A program made the translations under genes and the position numbers. This document shows positions 1-6,866 of a stretch of 41,462 nt of DNA, piece after piece. The DNA is from Micromonospora sicca (GTDB taxonomy: Bacteria; Actinomycetota; Actinomycetes; Mycobacteriales; Micromonosporaceae), in contig NZ_QGKS01000166.1 of assembly GCF_003172935.1 (NCBI RefSeq), positions 1-41,462 on the forward strand. Reading direction: 5' to 3'. The notes below the pieces were generated by a model, which saw only the letters and a program-made list of their open reading frames with translations, was not told the origin of the DNA and did not search any database. Numbering within the stretch: the first letter of the stretch is position 1; every line of letters starts with the position of its first letter.

Positions 1-132
1 GCCGCCACCTGCCTGCCCGCCCCGCCGTCACCGGGCTCCTCGTCGGCGGCCGTCCCGGCCTTCGGCAGCCACCGATCCGATCATCGGCATCGCCGTCGCG
101 CGAATGCGTGGACCAGAACGTCTATCTCAGAC
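1..132. other. No gene recognised at left edge
   Basis: No frame gives a recognisable protein. The + frames that are open from the window edge close within about 150 nt and are arginine/proline-rich, as expected for chance ORFs in GC-rich DNA. A gene tail from further left cannot be excluded. Confidence 0.4.
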
Positions 133-290
133 GCTACGAAGCTGATGACGTAGATGGATCAGGCAGCTCGGCTGCCGGTCCAGCCGGTCGAGCCGGTCCA
201 GCCGGTCGAGCCGGTCCAGCCGGTCGAGCCGGTCGAGCCGGTGCGTGGAGGTGCGTGGAGGTGAGTCACCTACGTCATCAGCTTCGTAGC
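133..290. repeat. Perfect 21-bp inverted repeat enclosing tandem repeats (MITE/REP-like)
   Basis: Positions 133-153 (beginning GCTACGAAGCTGATG and ending CGTAG) are the exact reverse complement of 270-290. The arms lie 116 nt apart and the match continues imperfectly inward. Each arm is itself a weak dyad (CTACG at one end, CGTAG at the other). Everything between the arms is tandem repeat. No transposase or protein-coding frame is visible. It could be a non-autonomous mobile element, a recombination site or a large hairpin. The function is unknown; only the structure is certain. Confidence 0.8.
175..260. repeat. Tandem repeats: 7 x 9 bp then 2 x 10 bp
   Basis: From 175 to 237 there are seven copies of the 9-mer CCGGTCSAG, mostly alternating CCGGTCCAG and CCGGTCGAG so the higher-order unit is 18 bp. 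They are followed by two copies of GTGCGTGGAG at 241-260. One frame on the minus strand reads as an Arg-Leu-Asp repeat, but it has no coding context and I regard it as chance. Confidence 0.85.
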
Positions 291-307
291 AGGTTCTCAC
301 GCCATCG

Positions 308-359
308 TTGTCCCCAGCGCCGGCCGTTTTCCACAGGCTTGCCCACAGGCTTTTCCACA
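308..359 (+). other. DnaA-box-like cluster
   Basis: Three direct copies with a 12-bp period lie at 327-335 (TTTTCCACA), 339-347 (TTGCCCACA) and 351-359 (TTTTCCACA), each followed by GGC. A weaker TTGTCCCCA is at 308-316. They resemble the actinobacterial DnaA box TTGTCCACA with one or two mismatches. No dnaA, dnaN or gyr gene is near, so this is not proposed as oriC. It could be a DnaA-titrating or regulatory site for the gene at 410, or a simple repeat. Confidence 0.4.
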
Positions 360-409
360 GGCTCCCGGCGGGATTTGAAGGCGGATGCGGCGGAATGGAG
401 CATGCCAGT

Positions 410-1282
410 GTGACGGAGTTCAGGCCACCGGTCGACCTCGGGGTGACGTTGCGGGCGTTGCGCCGCCAGGCCGACCTGAGCCAGCGACAACTCGCCGAGC
501 GGTCCGGGGTGCCGCAGGCGACGATCGCCCGGATCGAGTCGGGCCGGACGGCCGACCCGAGCTTCCGTACCGTCGAACGGCTCGTGGACGCGGTCGGCGG
601 CGTCGTCATCTCCGTCGCCGGGACCTCCTCGGCCGCCCCGACCGCTGCGGAGGAGGCCCGTTCGCTGCCGGCCGTGCCGCACGAGGAACTGCGGGACGCC
701 GCGGGGCGGCACTGCCCGGCCCACCTGGACGCCCGAGAGGTACGCGAGCCGCGGGACTGGCCGGGCGCCTGGTGGGCGCACTGGCACGACCTTCCCCCTC
801 AGCGGTGGCCGATGGCGTTACCGGCCGTGACCTACGTACAGGATCGGGGCGAGCGGGATCGGCGGCGGCGGGGCGAACGGGTCCGGCGGGAGGTCCGGGT
901 CCGGCGCTTCACGGGCGGGGGCCTCCCCGCGACCTCGTGGGGGTTCCTCGCCGAGCTGCCCGACGGGGAGCTGGTCGGCGAGCTGCGGGCGCACGAGCGC
1001 AGCGTCGACCTGCTGCTCGGGTACGACCTGGACGACCGGCGGGAGCTCGTGCTCGACGGCGTCCTGGTCGCCCCCGGACGGCGCCTGCTGGGCATCGGGC
1101 GCCGGCTGGTGGAGGCGCTGCGCGCCGAGATGGACCGCGCCGGTGTCGCCACCGTCCACGAGGTCGCCGAGTTCGGCGGCGCCGCCTTCCTGCGGGCCTG
1201 CGGTTTCCAGGTCGAGTGGCACCGGCCTTCGGCGCTCCGGCTGGACCGGTCGGTCAGCGCAGGGCGGCGGCCGCCTCGGTGA
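410..1282 (+). CDS. XRE-type helix-turn-helix regulator with GNAT-like C-terminal domain
   Basis: The N-terminus (about residues 9-68) is a clear XRE/Cro HTH with the series LSQRQLAERSGVPQATIARI. The C-terminal third contains VLVAPGRRLLGIGRRLVEAL and later AAFLRACGF, which matches the acetyl-CoA-binding region and the YxxxGF-like end of GNAT acetyltransferases, although the usual Q/R-x-x-G-x-G/A loop is altered. GTG at 410 is chosen because GGAG at 397-400 sits 9 nt upstream; in-frame ATG 395 is an alternative. A rare TTA leucine codon is at 818-820. The 3' end overlaps the convergent futalosine hydrolase gene by 29 nt. I infer a DNA-binding regulator; acetyltransferase activity is doubtful. 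Confidence 0.75.
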   Translation: MTEFRPPVDLGVTLRALRRQADLSQRQLAERSGVPQATIARIESGRTADPSFRTVERLVDAVGGVVISVAGTSSAAPTAAEEARSLPAVPHEELRDAAGRHCPAHLDAREVREPRDWPGAWWAHWHDLPPQRWPMALPAVTYVQDRGERDRRRRGERVRREVRVRRFTGGGLPATSWGFLAELPDGELVGELRAHERSVDLLLGYDLDDRRELVLDGVLVAPGRRLLGIGRRLVEALRAEMDRAGVATVHEVAEFGGAAFLRACGFQVEWHRPSALRLDRSVSAGRRPPR

Positions 1283-1904
1283 GGGCCGCGAAGGCCTCCT
1301 TCATCCGCCAGGCGCCCCGGTCCCGGGGTCCGATCGGGTTGGACACGGTCCGGAGCTCGGCGAACGGCAGGCCGGCCTGGGCGGCGGCGACGGCGACGCC
1401 GTACCCCTCCATGGCCTCGGCCACCGCGTCGGGGTGCCGCTCGGCCAACGTCTCGGTGCTCGCGGTCGTGCCCGTCACCGTGCTGACCGTGAGCACTGCG
1501 CCGACCGTCGCCGCCGGCAGCGCCGTCCGCAGCGCCGCGAGCAGCCCGGGATCGGCGGGGACGGTCACGCCGCCGCCCAGCAGCTCCGCCGGCATGCCCA
1601 GCTCGTCGACCGGGATGAAGCCCTCCGGCGACTCGGCGCCGAGGTCCGCGGCCACGCTGCGGGTCGCCAGCACGGTCCCGCCGACCGCCACCCGACCGGC
1701 GAAGCCGCCGGCGATCCCGGCACTCACCACCGCCCGGTACGGGCGTCCGGCCGCCTCGGCCAGCGCGAGCAGCCGGGCGGTGGCGGCGCCGGCGACCGCC
1801 GGGCCCACGCCGACCGGGACGACGGTGACGGTGGGCTCGGTGAGGCCCGCCCGCAGGGCCGCCGCCTCGGCCGGTACGGCCGTCACCACGAGCAGACCGG
1901 TCAC
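1254..1904 (-). CDS. mqnB: Futalosine hydrolase
   Basis: A 216-residue nucleoside-phosphorylase-fold protein. It carries the family features of MqnB: an N-terminal LLVVTAVPAEAAALRAGL, the central VVSAGIAGGF, and AEAMEGYGVAVAAAQAG, in which the Met-Glu binds the ribose, followed by ELRTVSNPIGPRDR. In known biochemistry MqnB hydrolyses futalosine (or aminofutalosine) to dehypoxanthinyl futalosine in the alternative menaquinone pathway; it acts in the cytoplasm. The GTG start at 1904 overlaps the stop of the upstream MFS gene by 4 nt (GTGA), which implies translational coupling. No other mqn gene lies in the window. Confidence 0.88.
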   Translation of the reverse strand: MTGLLVVTAVPAEAAALRAGLTEPTVTVVPVGVGPAVAGAATARLLALAEAAGRPYRAVVSAGIAGGFAGRVAVGGTVLATRSVAADLGAESPEGFIPVDELGMPAELLGGGVTVPADPGLLAALRTALPAATVGAVLTVSTVTGTTASTETLAERHPDAVAEAMEGYGVAVAAAQAGLPFAELRTVSNPIGPRDRGAWRMKEAFAALTEAAAALR

Positions 1905-3520
1905 GCCATCGGTCCCCGGGGCTCCCGCCGGTTCTCGTCCTCGGTCCCGCCCGGCCCGCCGACGGAGGAGGACGGACGGTAGATGTGGTAGCCCGGCGGG
2001 GCCAGACCGTCGTCGTCGACCGGGGCCGGCGTACCGCCGGGGGCCGGCGAGGTGGGCGTGGGATCGGCGAACTCGCCCTGCGGGTTCCCGGTCCTCAGCG
2101 GCCCGGTCTGCTCGGCGGTCAGCTCGTCGTCGCCGAGCGGCCGCCCGACCAGCCGCTCGTTGCGCAGCCGACCGGCCACCACCAGTGCCCGCGCGGCGAC
2201 CAGGGCCGCGACGCCGGCCACCACCGCGACCCCGATCCGGCCGGTGAAGGGGACGAGCCCGAGCCCGCCGCCGGCCACGAACGCGAGCATCAGCGCGGTC
2301 TCCGAGTGGGCGAACGAGCTCGCCCGCAGCCGCTCCGGGATCCGCTCCTGGATCGACGCGTCGACCGCGAGCTTGGCGATCCCGCTCATCAGGGAGGTCA
2401 CCAGGCAGAGCAGCGCCACCATGGGCAGCGAGAACTTCAGCGCGGCGAGGACCGCGACGCCGCCCACGATGAGCGTGCCGCTGGACTGGATCGCGGCCGG
2501 CCGGTGGATGCGCAGCCGGGTGCCGACCGCGGTGGCCAGGAAACTCCCCCCGACCAGCGCGCCGCCGACCAGGGCCAGCGCGCCCTGGGCGCCGAGGGTA
2601 CGGCCGAAGAAGTCGGTGGTCAGGTCGCCCGCCTTGATCGCGAAGGCGAGGAAGAGCAGCAGGAAGCCGTACACCCCGCGCAGCGCCGCCGCCCCGATCA
2701 GCGTGGCGATCACCAGCCGCCCGGCCGGGCGGCCCCGGCCCAGCGGCCGTTCCCCGTCCCGCCGGCGCAGCGCCCGCAGCGGCTGGGGCACCCGCTCCGG
2801 CGGCTCCGAGTCGGCGCGCGGCGGCAGGCGCAGCGAGATCACCATGCCGACCAGGAAGATCAGCGAGGCGACCCGGAGCGGCCACTGCGCCCCGAACCAG
2901 AACGCGGCCAGCCCGATCGGGGCGACCAGCGCCCCGGCCACCGTGCCGTAGACGCTGGCCCGGGCGCCGACCTGGGACAGCCCGATCCCCTCCGGCAGCA
3001 GCCGGGGCACCGCCGCCGAGCGGGCCACCCCGTACGCGCGGGACAGGGCGAGCACGCCGAACGCGGCCGGGTACAGGCCGAAGCTGCCGATGTAGTCCGA
3101 GATCAACCAGGCGAGGAAGGCCCGGCCCAGCATGGTCGCCGCCAGGGCGTACCGGCGGCCGTGCCGGAAGTGGTCGAGCAGCGGCCCGACCACCGGGGCG
3201 AGCATGGCGAACGGCACCATCGTCACGAGCAGGTAGAGCGCGACCTTGTTGCGGGCCTCGCCGAGCGGCACCTCGAAGAAGATCGTCCCGGCCAGGCCGA
3301 TCGCGATCAGGGTGTCCCCGGCGCAGGAGAGGGCGTGCAGGTCGAAGAGCCGGACCATGCCCACCTCGTTGCCGGCGCTGCTCGCCCGGGCCGACCCGGC
3401 CCGGCGGGTCATCCAGCGTCCGCCGCTGACCGAGCCGCGGAGCAGCAGGCGGGTGGCGCGGATGCCCGTGCCGACGGTCCGCCCGAGGACGGACCGCCCG
3501 GAGCGGGAGGACAGCGGCAT
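1901..3520 (-). CDS. MFS transporter, translationally coupled to mqnB
   Basis: About 539 residues. After a basic, cytoplasmic-looking N-terminus of about 55 residues, twelve hydrophobic segments run from LHALSCAGDTLIAIGLAGTI to the last one near GVAVVAGVAALVAARALVV. A Pro/Gly-rich hydrophilic tail of about 80 residues, beginning GRLRNERLVGRPLG, follows. ATG 3520 is chosen because GGCGAGG at 3530-3536 lies 9 nt upstream. The substrate is unknown. Coupling to futalosine hydrolase suggests either a menaquinone-related role or simple co-transcription; the sequence does not decide. Confidence 0.8.
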   Translation of the reverse strand: MPLSSRSGRSVLGRTVGTGIRATRLLLRGSVSGGRWMTRRAGSARASSAGNEVGMVRLFDLHALSCAGDTLIAIGLAGTIFFEVPLGEARNKVALYLLVTMVPFAMLAPVVGPLLDHFRHGRRYALAATMLGRAFLAWLISDYIGSFGLYPAAFGVLALSRAYGVARSAAVPRLLPEGIGLSQVGARASVYGTVAGALVAPIGLAAFWFGAQWPLRVASLIFLVGMVISLRLPPRADSEPPERVPQPLRALRRRDGERPLGRGRPAGRLVIATLIGAAALRGVYGFLLLFLAFAIKAGDLTTDFFGRTLGAQGALALVGGALVGGSFLATAVGTRLRIHRPAAIQSSGTLIVGGVAVLAALKFSLPMVALLCLVTSLMSGIAKLAVDASIQERIPERLRASSFAHSETALMLAFVAGGGLGLVPFTGRIGVAVVAGVAALVAARALVVAGRLRNERLVGRPLGDDELTAEQTGPLRTGNPQGEFADPTPTSPAPGGTPAPVDDDGLAPPGYHIYRPSSSVGGPGGTEDENRREPRGPMA

Positions 3521-3625
3521 GTGCACCATCCTCGCCCATCTGATCCACGTGTGCCCCACCACCCGGTGAGAACGACTCCGGGGAGTGCCTGTCGGTCGAC
3601 CGTGGGCATGGGGAACAATGGTCGG

Positions 3626-4447
3626 GTGACCAGGCCCGCCTCCGCCCGTGCCGCCCGCCTCGACCAGGTCTGCGCCGCCGCCGTCGAGGTGGCCCGCGCC
3701 GGCATCACCGAGGTGGATCCCGCCGACGTCGGCGACCACCTGCAGGCCGTCGCCGAGGGCGACCGGCTCGTCACGCACTACTTCGAGTGCCGGCTCGCCG
3801 GCTACCGCGGCTGGCGCTGGGCCGTCACGGTGACCCGGGTGCCGCGCAGCCGCCACGTCACCATCTGCGAGACGGTCCTGCTGCCCGGCCCCGACGCGCT
3901 GCTCGCCCCGGGCTGGCTGCCCTGGCAGGAGCGGCTCAAGCCGGGCGACCTCGGCCCCGGCGACCTGCTGCCCACCCCGCCGGACGACGAGCGGCTGGCC
4001 CCCGGCTACGTGCTCTCCGACGACCCCGCCGTGGAGGAGACCGCCTGGGAACTCGGGCTGGGCCGGCCCCGGGTGCTCTCCCGCGAAGGCCGCACCGAGG
4101 CCGCGCAGCGCTGGTACGAGGGCGACCACGGCCCCTCCGCCCCGATCTCGATGGCCGCGCCGGCCGCCGCCCGCTGCGGCACCTGTGGGTTCTACCTGCC
4201 GCTCGCCGGCGCACTCCGGCAGTCCTTCGGCGCCTGCGGCAACTTCTACGCGCCGGACGACGGCCGGGTGGTGAGCGCCGACCACGGCTGCGGCGCCCAC
4301 TCGGAGACGCTGGTGGAGGCGGCCGAGACGCCGGTCGACGAGCTGCCCACGATCTACGACGACAGCGCGGTCGAGGCTGTGTCGGTCAGCCGGGCCCCGG
4401 GCTCGGTGGAGTCCGCCGAGCCGGCGGAGCCGTACGGCCACTCCTGA
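3626..4447 (+). CDS. DUF3027 family protein
   Basis: This 273-residue protein matches the actinobacterial DUF3027 family: an N-terminal helical part (TRPASARAARLDQVCAAAVE), a central WRWAVTVTRVPRSRHVTICETVLLPG-type beta region, and a C-terminal cysteine-containing segment (CGTCGFYLPL, then FGACGNFYAP and DHGCGAHSE) that could bind metal. The function of the family is not known to me. GTG 3626 is chosen by analogy with relatives; in-frame ATG 3608 is possible. The gene is convergent with the DUF2530 gene, with 3 nt between the stops. Confidence 0.75.
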   Translation: MTRPASARAARLDQVCAAAVEVARAGITEVDPADVGDHLQAVAEGDRLVTHYFECRLAGYRGWRWAVTVTRVPRSRHVTICETVLLPGPDALLAPGWLPWQERLKPGDLGPGDLLPTPPDDERLAPGYVLSDDPAVEETAWELGLGRPRVLSREGRTEAAQRWYEGDHGPSAPISMAAPAAARCGTCGFYLPLAGALRQSFGACGNFYAPDDGRVVSADHGCGAHSETLVEAAETPVDELPTIYDDSAVEAVSVSRAPGSVESAEPAEPYGHS

Positions 4448-4450
4448 GCG

Positions 4451-4708
4451 TCAGTCCTGACCGGCGGCCGCCCGGCGGCGGCGCCGGTTGGCGTCGTGTC
4501 GCATCATCACCGCGAGACCGGGAAAGCCCCACAGGAATCCGGCCAGGCAGGTCCAGAGCCAGTTCTGGTGCCCGTGCTCGGTGAGCCAACCCCGGCAGAA
4601 GATCAGCAGGACGAGCCCGACCACCGCCCAGCCGACCAGCCCGGCGACGGCGATCGGCACCATCGGGGGGTCAAGGGGTTCGGGCCGCGGCGGTTGCTCT
4701 TCTGGCAC
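4451..4708 (-). CDS. DUF2530 small membrane protein
   Basis: An 85-residue protein with two transmembrane segments (about residues 16-38 and 48-68) and a basic C-terminus, matching the DUF2530 pattern. It starts at GTG 4708. There is no Shine-Dalgarno sequence, but a -10 hexamer TACCCT ends 6 nt before the start, so the mRNA is probably leaderless. The function is unknown. Its divergent neighbour is the NCS2 permease. Confidence 0.75.
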   Translation of the reverse strand: MPEEQPPRPEPLDPPMVPIAVAGLVGWAVVGLVLLIFCRGWLTEHGHQNWLWTCLAGFLWGFPGLAVMMRHDANRRRRRAAAGQD

Positions 4709-4714
4709 GGGGAA

Positions 4715-4720
4715 AGGGTA
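4715..4720 (-). promoter_or_regulatory. -10 element of leaderless DUF2530 gene
   Basis: TACCCT on the minus strand, with 6 nt to the GTG at 4708. It fits the TANNNT(6-7 nt)start pattern of actinobacterial leaderless genes. Confidence 0.5.
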
Positions 4721-4797
4721 CGCGATGGCCCCTTCCCGCCGGCCGGGTGATCTGGGACGATGCCCGCGACCGACGGCAGATCATCTGCGAGGACCTG

Positions 4798-6276
4798 ATG
4801 GCCATTGCCCCGCCGGACGGCGGCACCCCACCCGATCCCACGCACCCCCGCAACCCGGTCGACCGCTTCTTCGAGATCTCCGCCCGCGGTTCGACCACGG
4901 GCCGGGAGGTACGCGGCGGCCTGGCCACCTTCTTCACGATGGCGTACATCGTGGTGCTCAACCCACTCATCCTGGGCGGCGCCGTCGACGGTGACGGACG
5001 GAAGCTCGCCATCCCCGCGCTGGCCGCCGCGACCGCGCTGGTCGCCGGCCTGATGACCATCCTGATGGGGGTCGTCGGGCGGTTCCCGATGGCGCTGGCC
5101 GCCGGCCTGGGCGTGAACGCGCTGGTCGCGTTCGAGATCGCACCCGAGATGACCTGGGCGGACGCCATGGGCCTGGTGGTGATCGAGGGTGTGGTGATCG
5201 GGGTCCTCGTCCTCACCGGGCTGCGTACGGCGGTGTTCCGCTCGGTGCCGACCCAGCTGAAGACGGCGATCGGCGTGGGCATCGGCCTGTTCCTGACGAT
5301 CATCGGCCTGGTCGACGCCGGTTTCGTGCGGCGGGTGCCGGACGTGGCGAACACCACCGTGCCGGTCGGCCTGGGCATCGGGGGCAAGCTCGTCAGCTGG
5401 CCGACGCTGGTGTTTGTGGTCGGCCTGCTGCTGACGCTGGTGCTGGTGGTGCGCCGGGTGCGCGGGGCGATCCTGGTCGGCATCCTCGCCTCCACGGTGC
5501 TGGCGATCGTCGTGGAGGCGGTGGGGCACATCGGTCCGTCCTTCGTGAACGGCCGGCCCAACCCGAAGGGCTGGGCGTTGAACGTGCCGACGCTGCCGGA
5601 GAAGGTCGTCGACGTCCCGGACCTGTCGCTGCTCGGCAACTTCGACGTGCTGGGTTCGTGGAGCCGGGTGGGCTGGCTGGTCCCGCTGATGTTCGTGTTC
5701 ACCCTGCTGATCACGGACTTCTTCGACACCATGGGCACGATGGTCGCGATCGGCCAGGAGGGCGGCATGCTCGACGAGCGGGGCACCCCGCCGCGGGCGA
5801 AGGAGATCCTGCTGGTCGACTCGATCGCCGCGGCGGCGGGCGGCGCGGCCAGCGTCTCCAGCAACACGTCGTATATCGAGAGCGCGGCGGGGGTCGCGGA
5901 GGGCGCCCGGACCGGGGTGGCCAACCTGGTCACCGGCGGCCTGTTCCTGCTGGCGATGTTCCTGGCGCCGCTGGCGGTGATCGTGCCGTTCGAGGCGGCG
6001 TCGACGGCGCTGGTGGTGGTCGGCTTCCTGATGATGACGGCGGTGCGGACCATCGACTGGACCGACTACGAGATCGCCATTCCCGCGTTCCTCACCATCG
6101 TGCTGATGCCGTTCACCTACTCGATCTCGAACGGCATCGGCGCGGGCGTCATCACCTACGTGCTGGTGAAGTCGGCGCGGGGGAAGGCGCGGGAGATCCA
6201 CCCCCTGCTGTACGGAGTGGCGGCGCTGTTCGTGCTGTACTTCCTGCGCGGGCCGATCGAGTCCGCGGTTCGGTAA
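4798..6276 (+). CDS. NCS2-family purine/nucleobase permease
   Basis: A 492-residue membrane protein of the AzgA/PbuG-like NCS2 branch. Signature stretches are REVRGGLATFFTMAYIVVLNP near the N-terminus, FPMALAAGLGVNALVAFEIA (family motif for the substrate pore), LITDFFDTMGTMVAIG, and SSNTSYIESAAGVAEGARTG. About 12-14 transmembrane segments are expected. It should import adenine, guanine or hypoxanthine by proton symport at the cytoplasmic membrane. ATG 4798 is preceded by GAGGA at 4789-4793; in-frame GTG 4747 would add 17 residues with no membrane character. No purine-pathway gene is adjacent. Confidence 0.88.
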   Translation: MAIAPPDGGTPPDPTHPRNPVDRFFEISARGSTTGREVRGGLATFFTMAYIVVLNPLILGGAVDGDGRKLAIPALAAATALVAGLMTILMGVVGRFPMALAAGLGVNALVAFEIAPEMTWADAMGLVVIEGVVIGVLVLTGLRTAVFRSVPTQLKTAIGVGIGLFLTIIGLVDAGFVRRVPDVANTTVPVGLGIGGKLVSWPTLVFVVGLLLTLVLVVRRVRGAILVGILASTVLAIVVEAVGHIGPSFVNGRPNPKGWALNVPTLPEKVVDVPDLSLLGNFDVLGSWSRVGWLVPLMFVFTLLITDFFDTMGTMVAIGQEGGMLDERGTPPRAKEILLVDSIAAAAGGAASVSSNTSYIESAAGVAEGARTGVANLVTGGLFLLAMFLAPLAVIVPFEAASTALVVVGFLMMTAVRTIDWTDYEIAIPAFLTIVLMPFTYSISNGIGAGVITYVLVKSARGKAREIHPLLYGVAALFVLYFLRGPIESAVR

Positions 6277-6292
6277 CTCATATTCCTCCTGG

Positions 6293-6345
6293 TGAGCCTG
6301 GTCATATCGCATGTCGTTAGCCAGGCTCATTAGTTAAGCTAACGA
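6293..6345. promoter_or_regulatory. Compound dyad operator at the marR promoter
   Basis: Two perfect inverted repeats abut: TGAGCCTGG 6293-6301 with CCAGGCTCA 6321-6329, and TCGTTAGC 6314-6321 with GCTAACGA 6338-6345. They share base 6321, so as hairpins they would be mutually exclusive. A -10 element TAAGCT (6335-6340) ends 7 nt before the GTG at 6348, so the second dyad covers the promoter and start. The first could also end the upstream permease transcript. Autorepression by the MarR protein is an inference. Confidence 0.6.
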
Positions 6346-6347
6346 TT

Positions 6348-6797
6348 GTGACGGAGCGGACGGTGACGGCGAGACGCGTGCCACCGGCGCAGCTGGCCCC
6401 TCAGCTGCGTGATGCGATCACCCGGTTCAACCGGCGGGTCCGACGGGCCCGACCGGTCGGCGACCTCACGGTCACCCAGCTCTCCGCGCTCACCAGCCTC
6501 AAGCTGGCGGGCGCGCTGACGCCCCGGGAACTGGCCGACATCGAGCGGGTGCAGCCGCCGACGATGACCAAGATCGTCGCGAAGTTGGAGGAGCGCGGCC
6601 TCGTGCAGCGCACCCCCCATCCGACCGACGGTCGACAGGTCATCCTGGCGGCGACCGAGGGGGGACTTGCGGTGCTCGACCAGTTCGAACGGGCCCGCAA
6701 CGAGTGGCTGGCCAGCCGGCTGGCCGCGCTCACCGAGGAGGAACGCGACACGCTGCGGCGGGCCGCGGAGATCCTCCAGCAGCTCGCTCGCGCCTGA
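6348..6797 (+). CDS. MarR-family transcriptional regulator
   Basis: A 149-residue winged-helix protein. Residues about 45-110 carry the MarR core: LTVTQLSALTSLKLAGALTP, ELADIERVQPPTMTKIVAKL (recognition helix) and GLVQRTPHPTDGRQVILAAT (the DxR wing). The GTG start at 6348 follows a -10 element by 7 nt, which suggests a leaderless mRNA. It is followed 69 nt later by an MFS exporter, the usual arrangement for a repressor that releases an efflux gene when it binds a small molecule. The inducer is unknown. Confidence 0.88.
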   Translation: MTERTVTARRVPPAQLAPQLRDAITRFNRRVRRARPVGDLTVTQLSALTSLKLAGALTPRELADIERVQPPTMTKIVAKLEERGLVQRTPHPTDGRQVILAATEGGLAVLDQFERARNEWLASRLAALTEEERDTLRRAAEILQQLARA

Positions 6798-6866
6798 CTC
6801 GAGCGTCCCGCGGTCCGCGCCGTCCATCGTCGATGACGCGTACGACCGCGAGGAGGCGCACCAAGA

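Noticed and set aside
175..260. CRISPR-like array
   Set aside because: Units are 9-10 bp with no spacers, and no cas genes are present.
308..359. Chromosomal origin of replication
   Set aside because: No dnaA, dnaN, recF or gyr genes nearby; only three or four imperfect boxes.
127..609. Minus-strand ORF with an Arg-Leu-Asp repeat
   Set aside because: It is a translation of the 9-bp tandem repeat and overlaps the HTH gene in the opposite direction; it has no RBS or domain.
1985..4447. Plus-strand ORF from 1985 through the DUF3027 gene
   Set aside because: Only the part from about 3608 on matches a protein family; the rest is antisense to the MFS gene.
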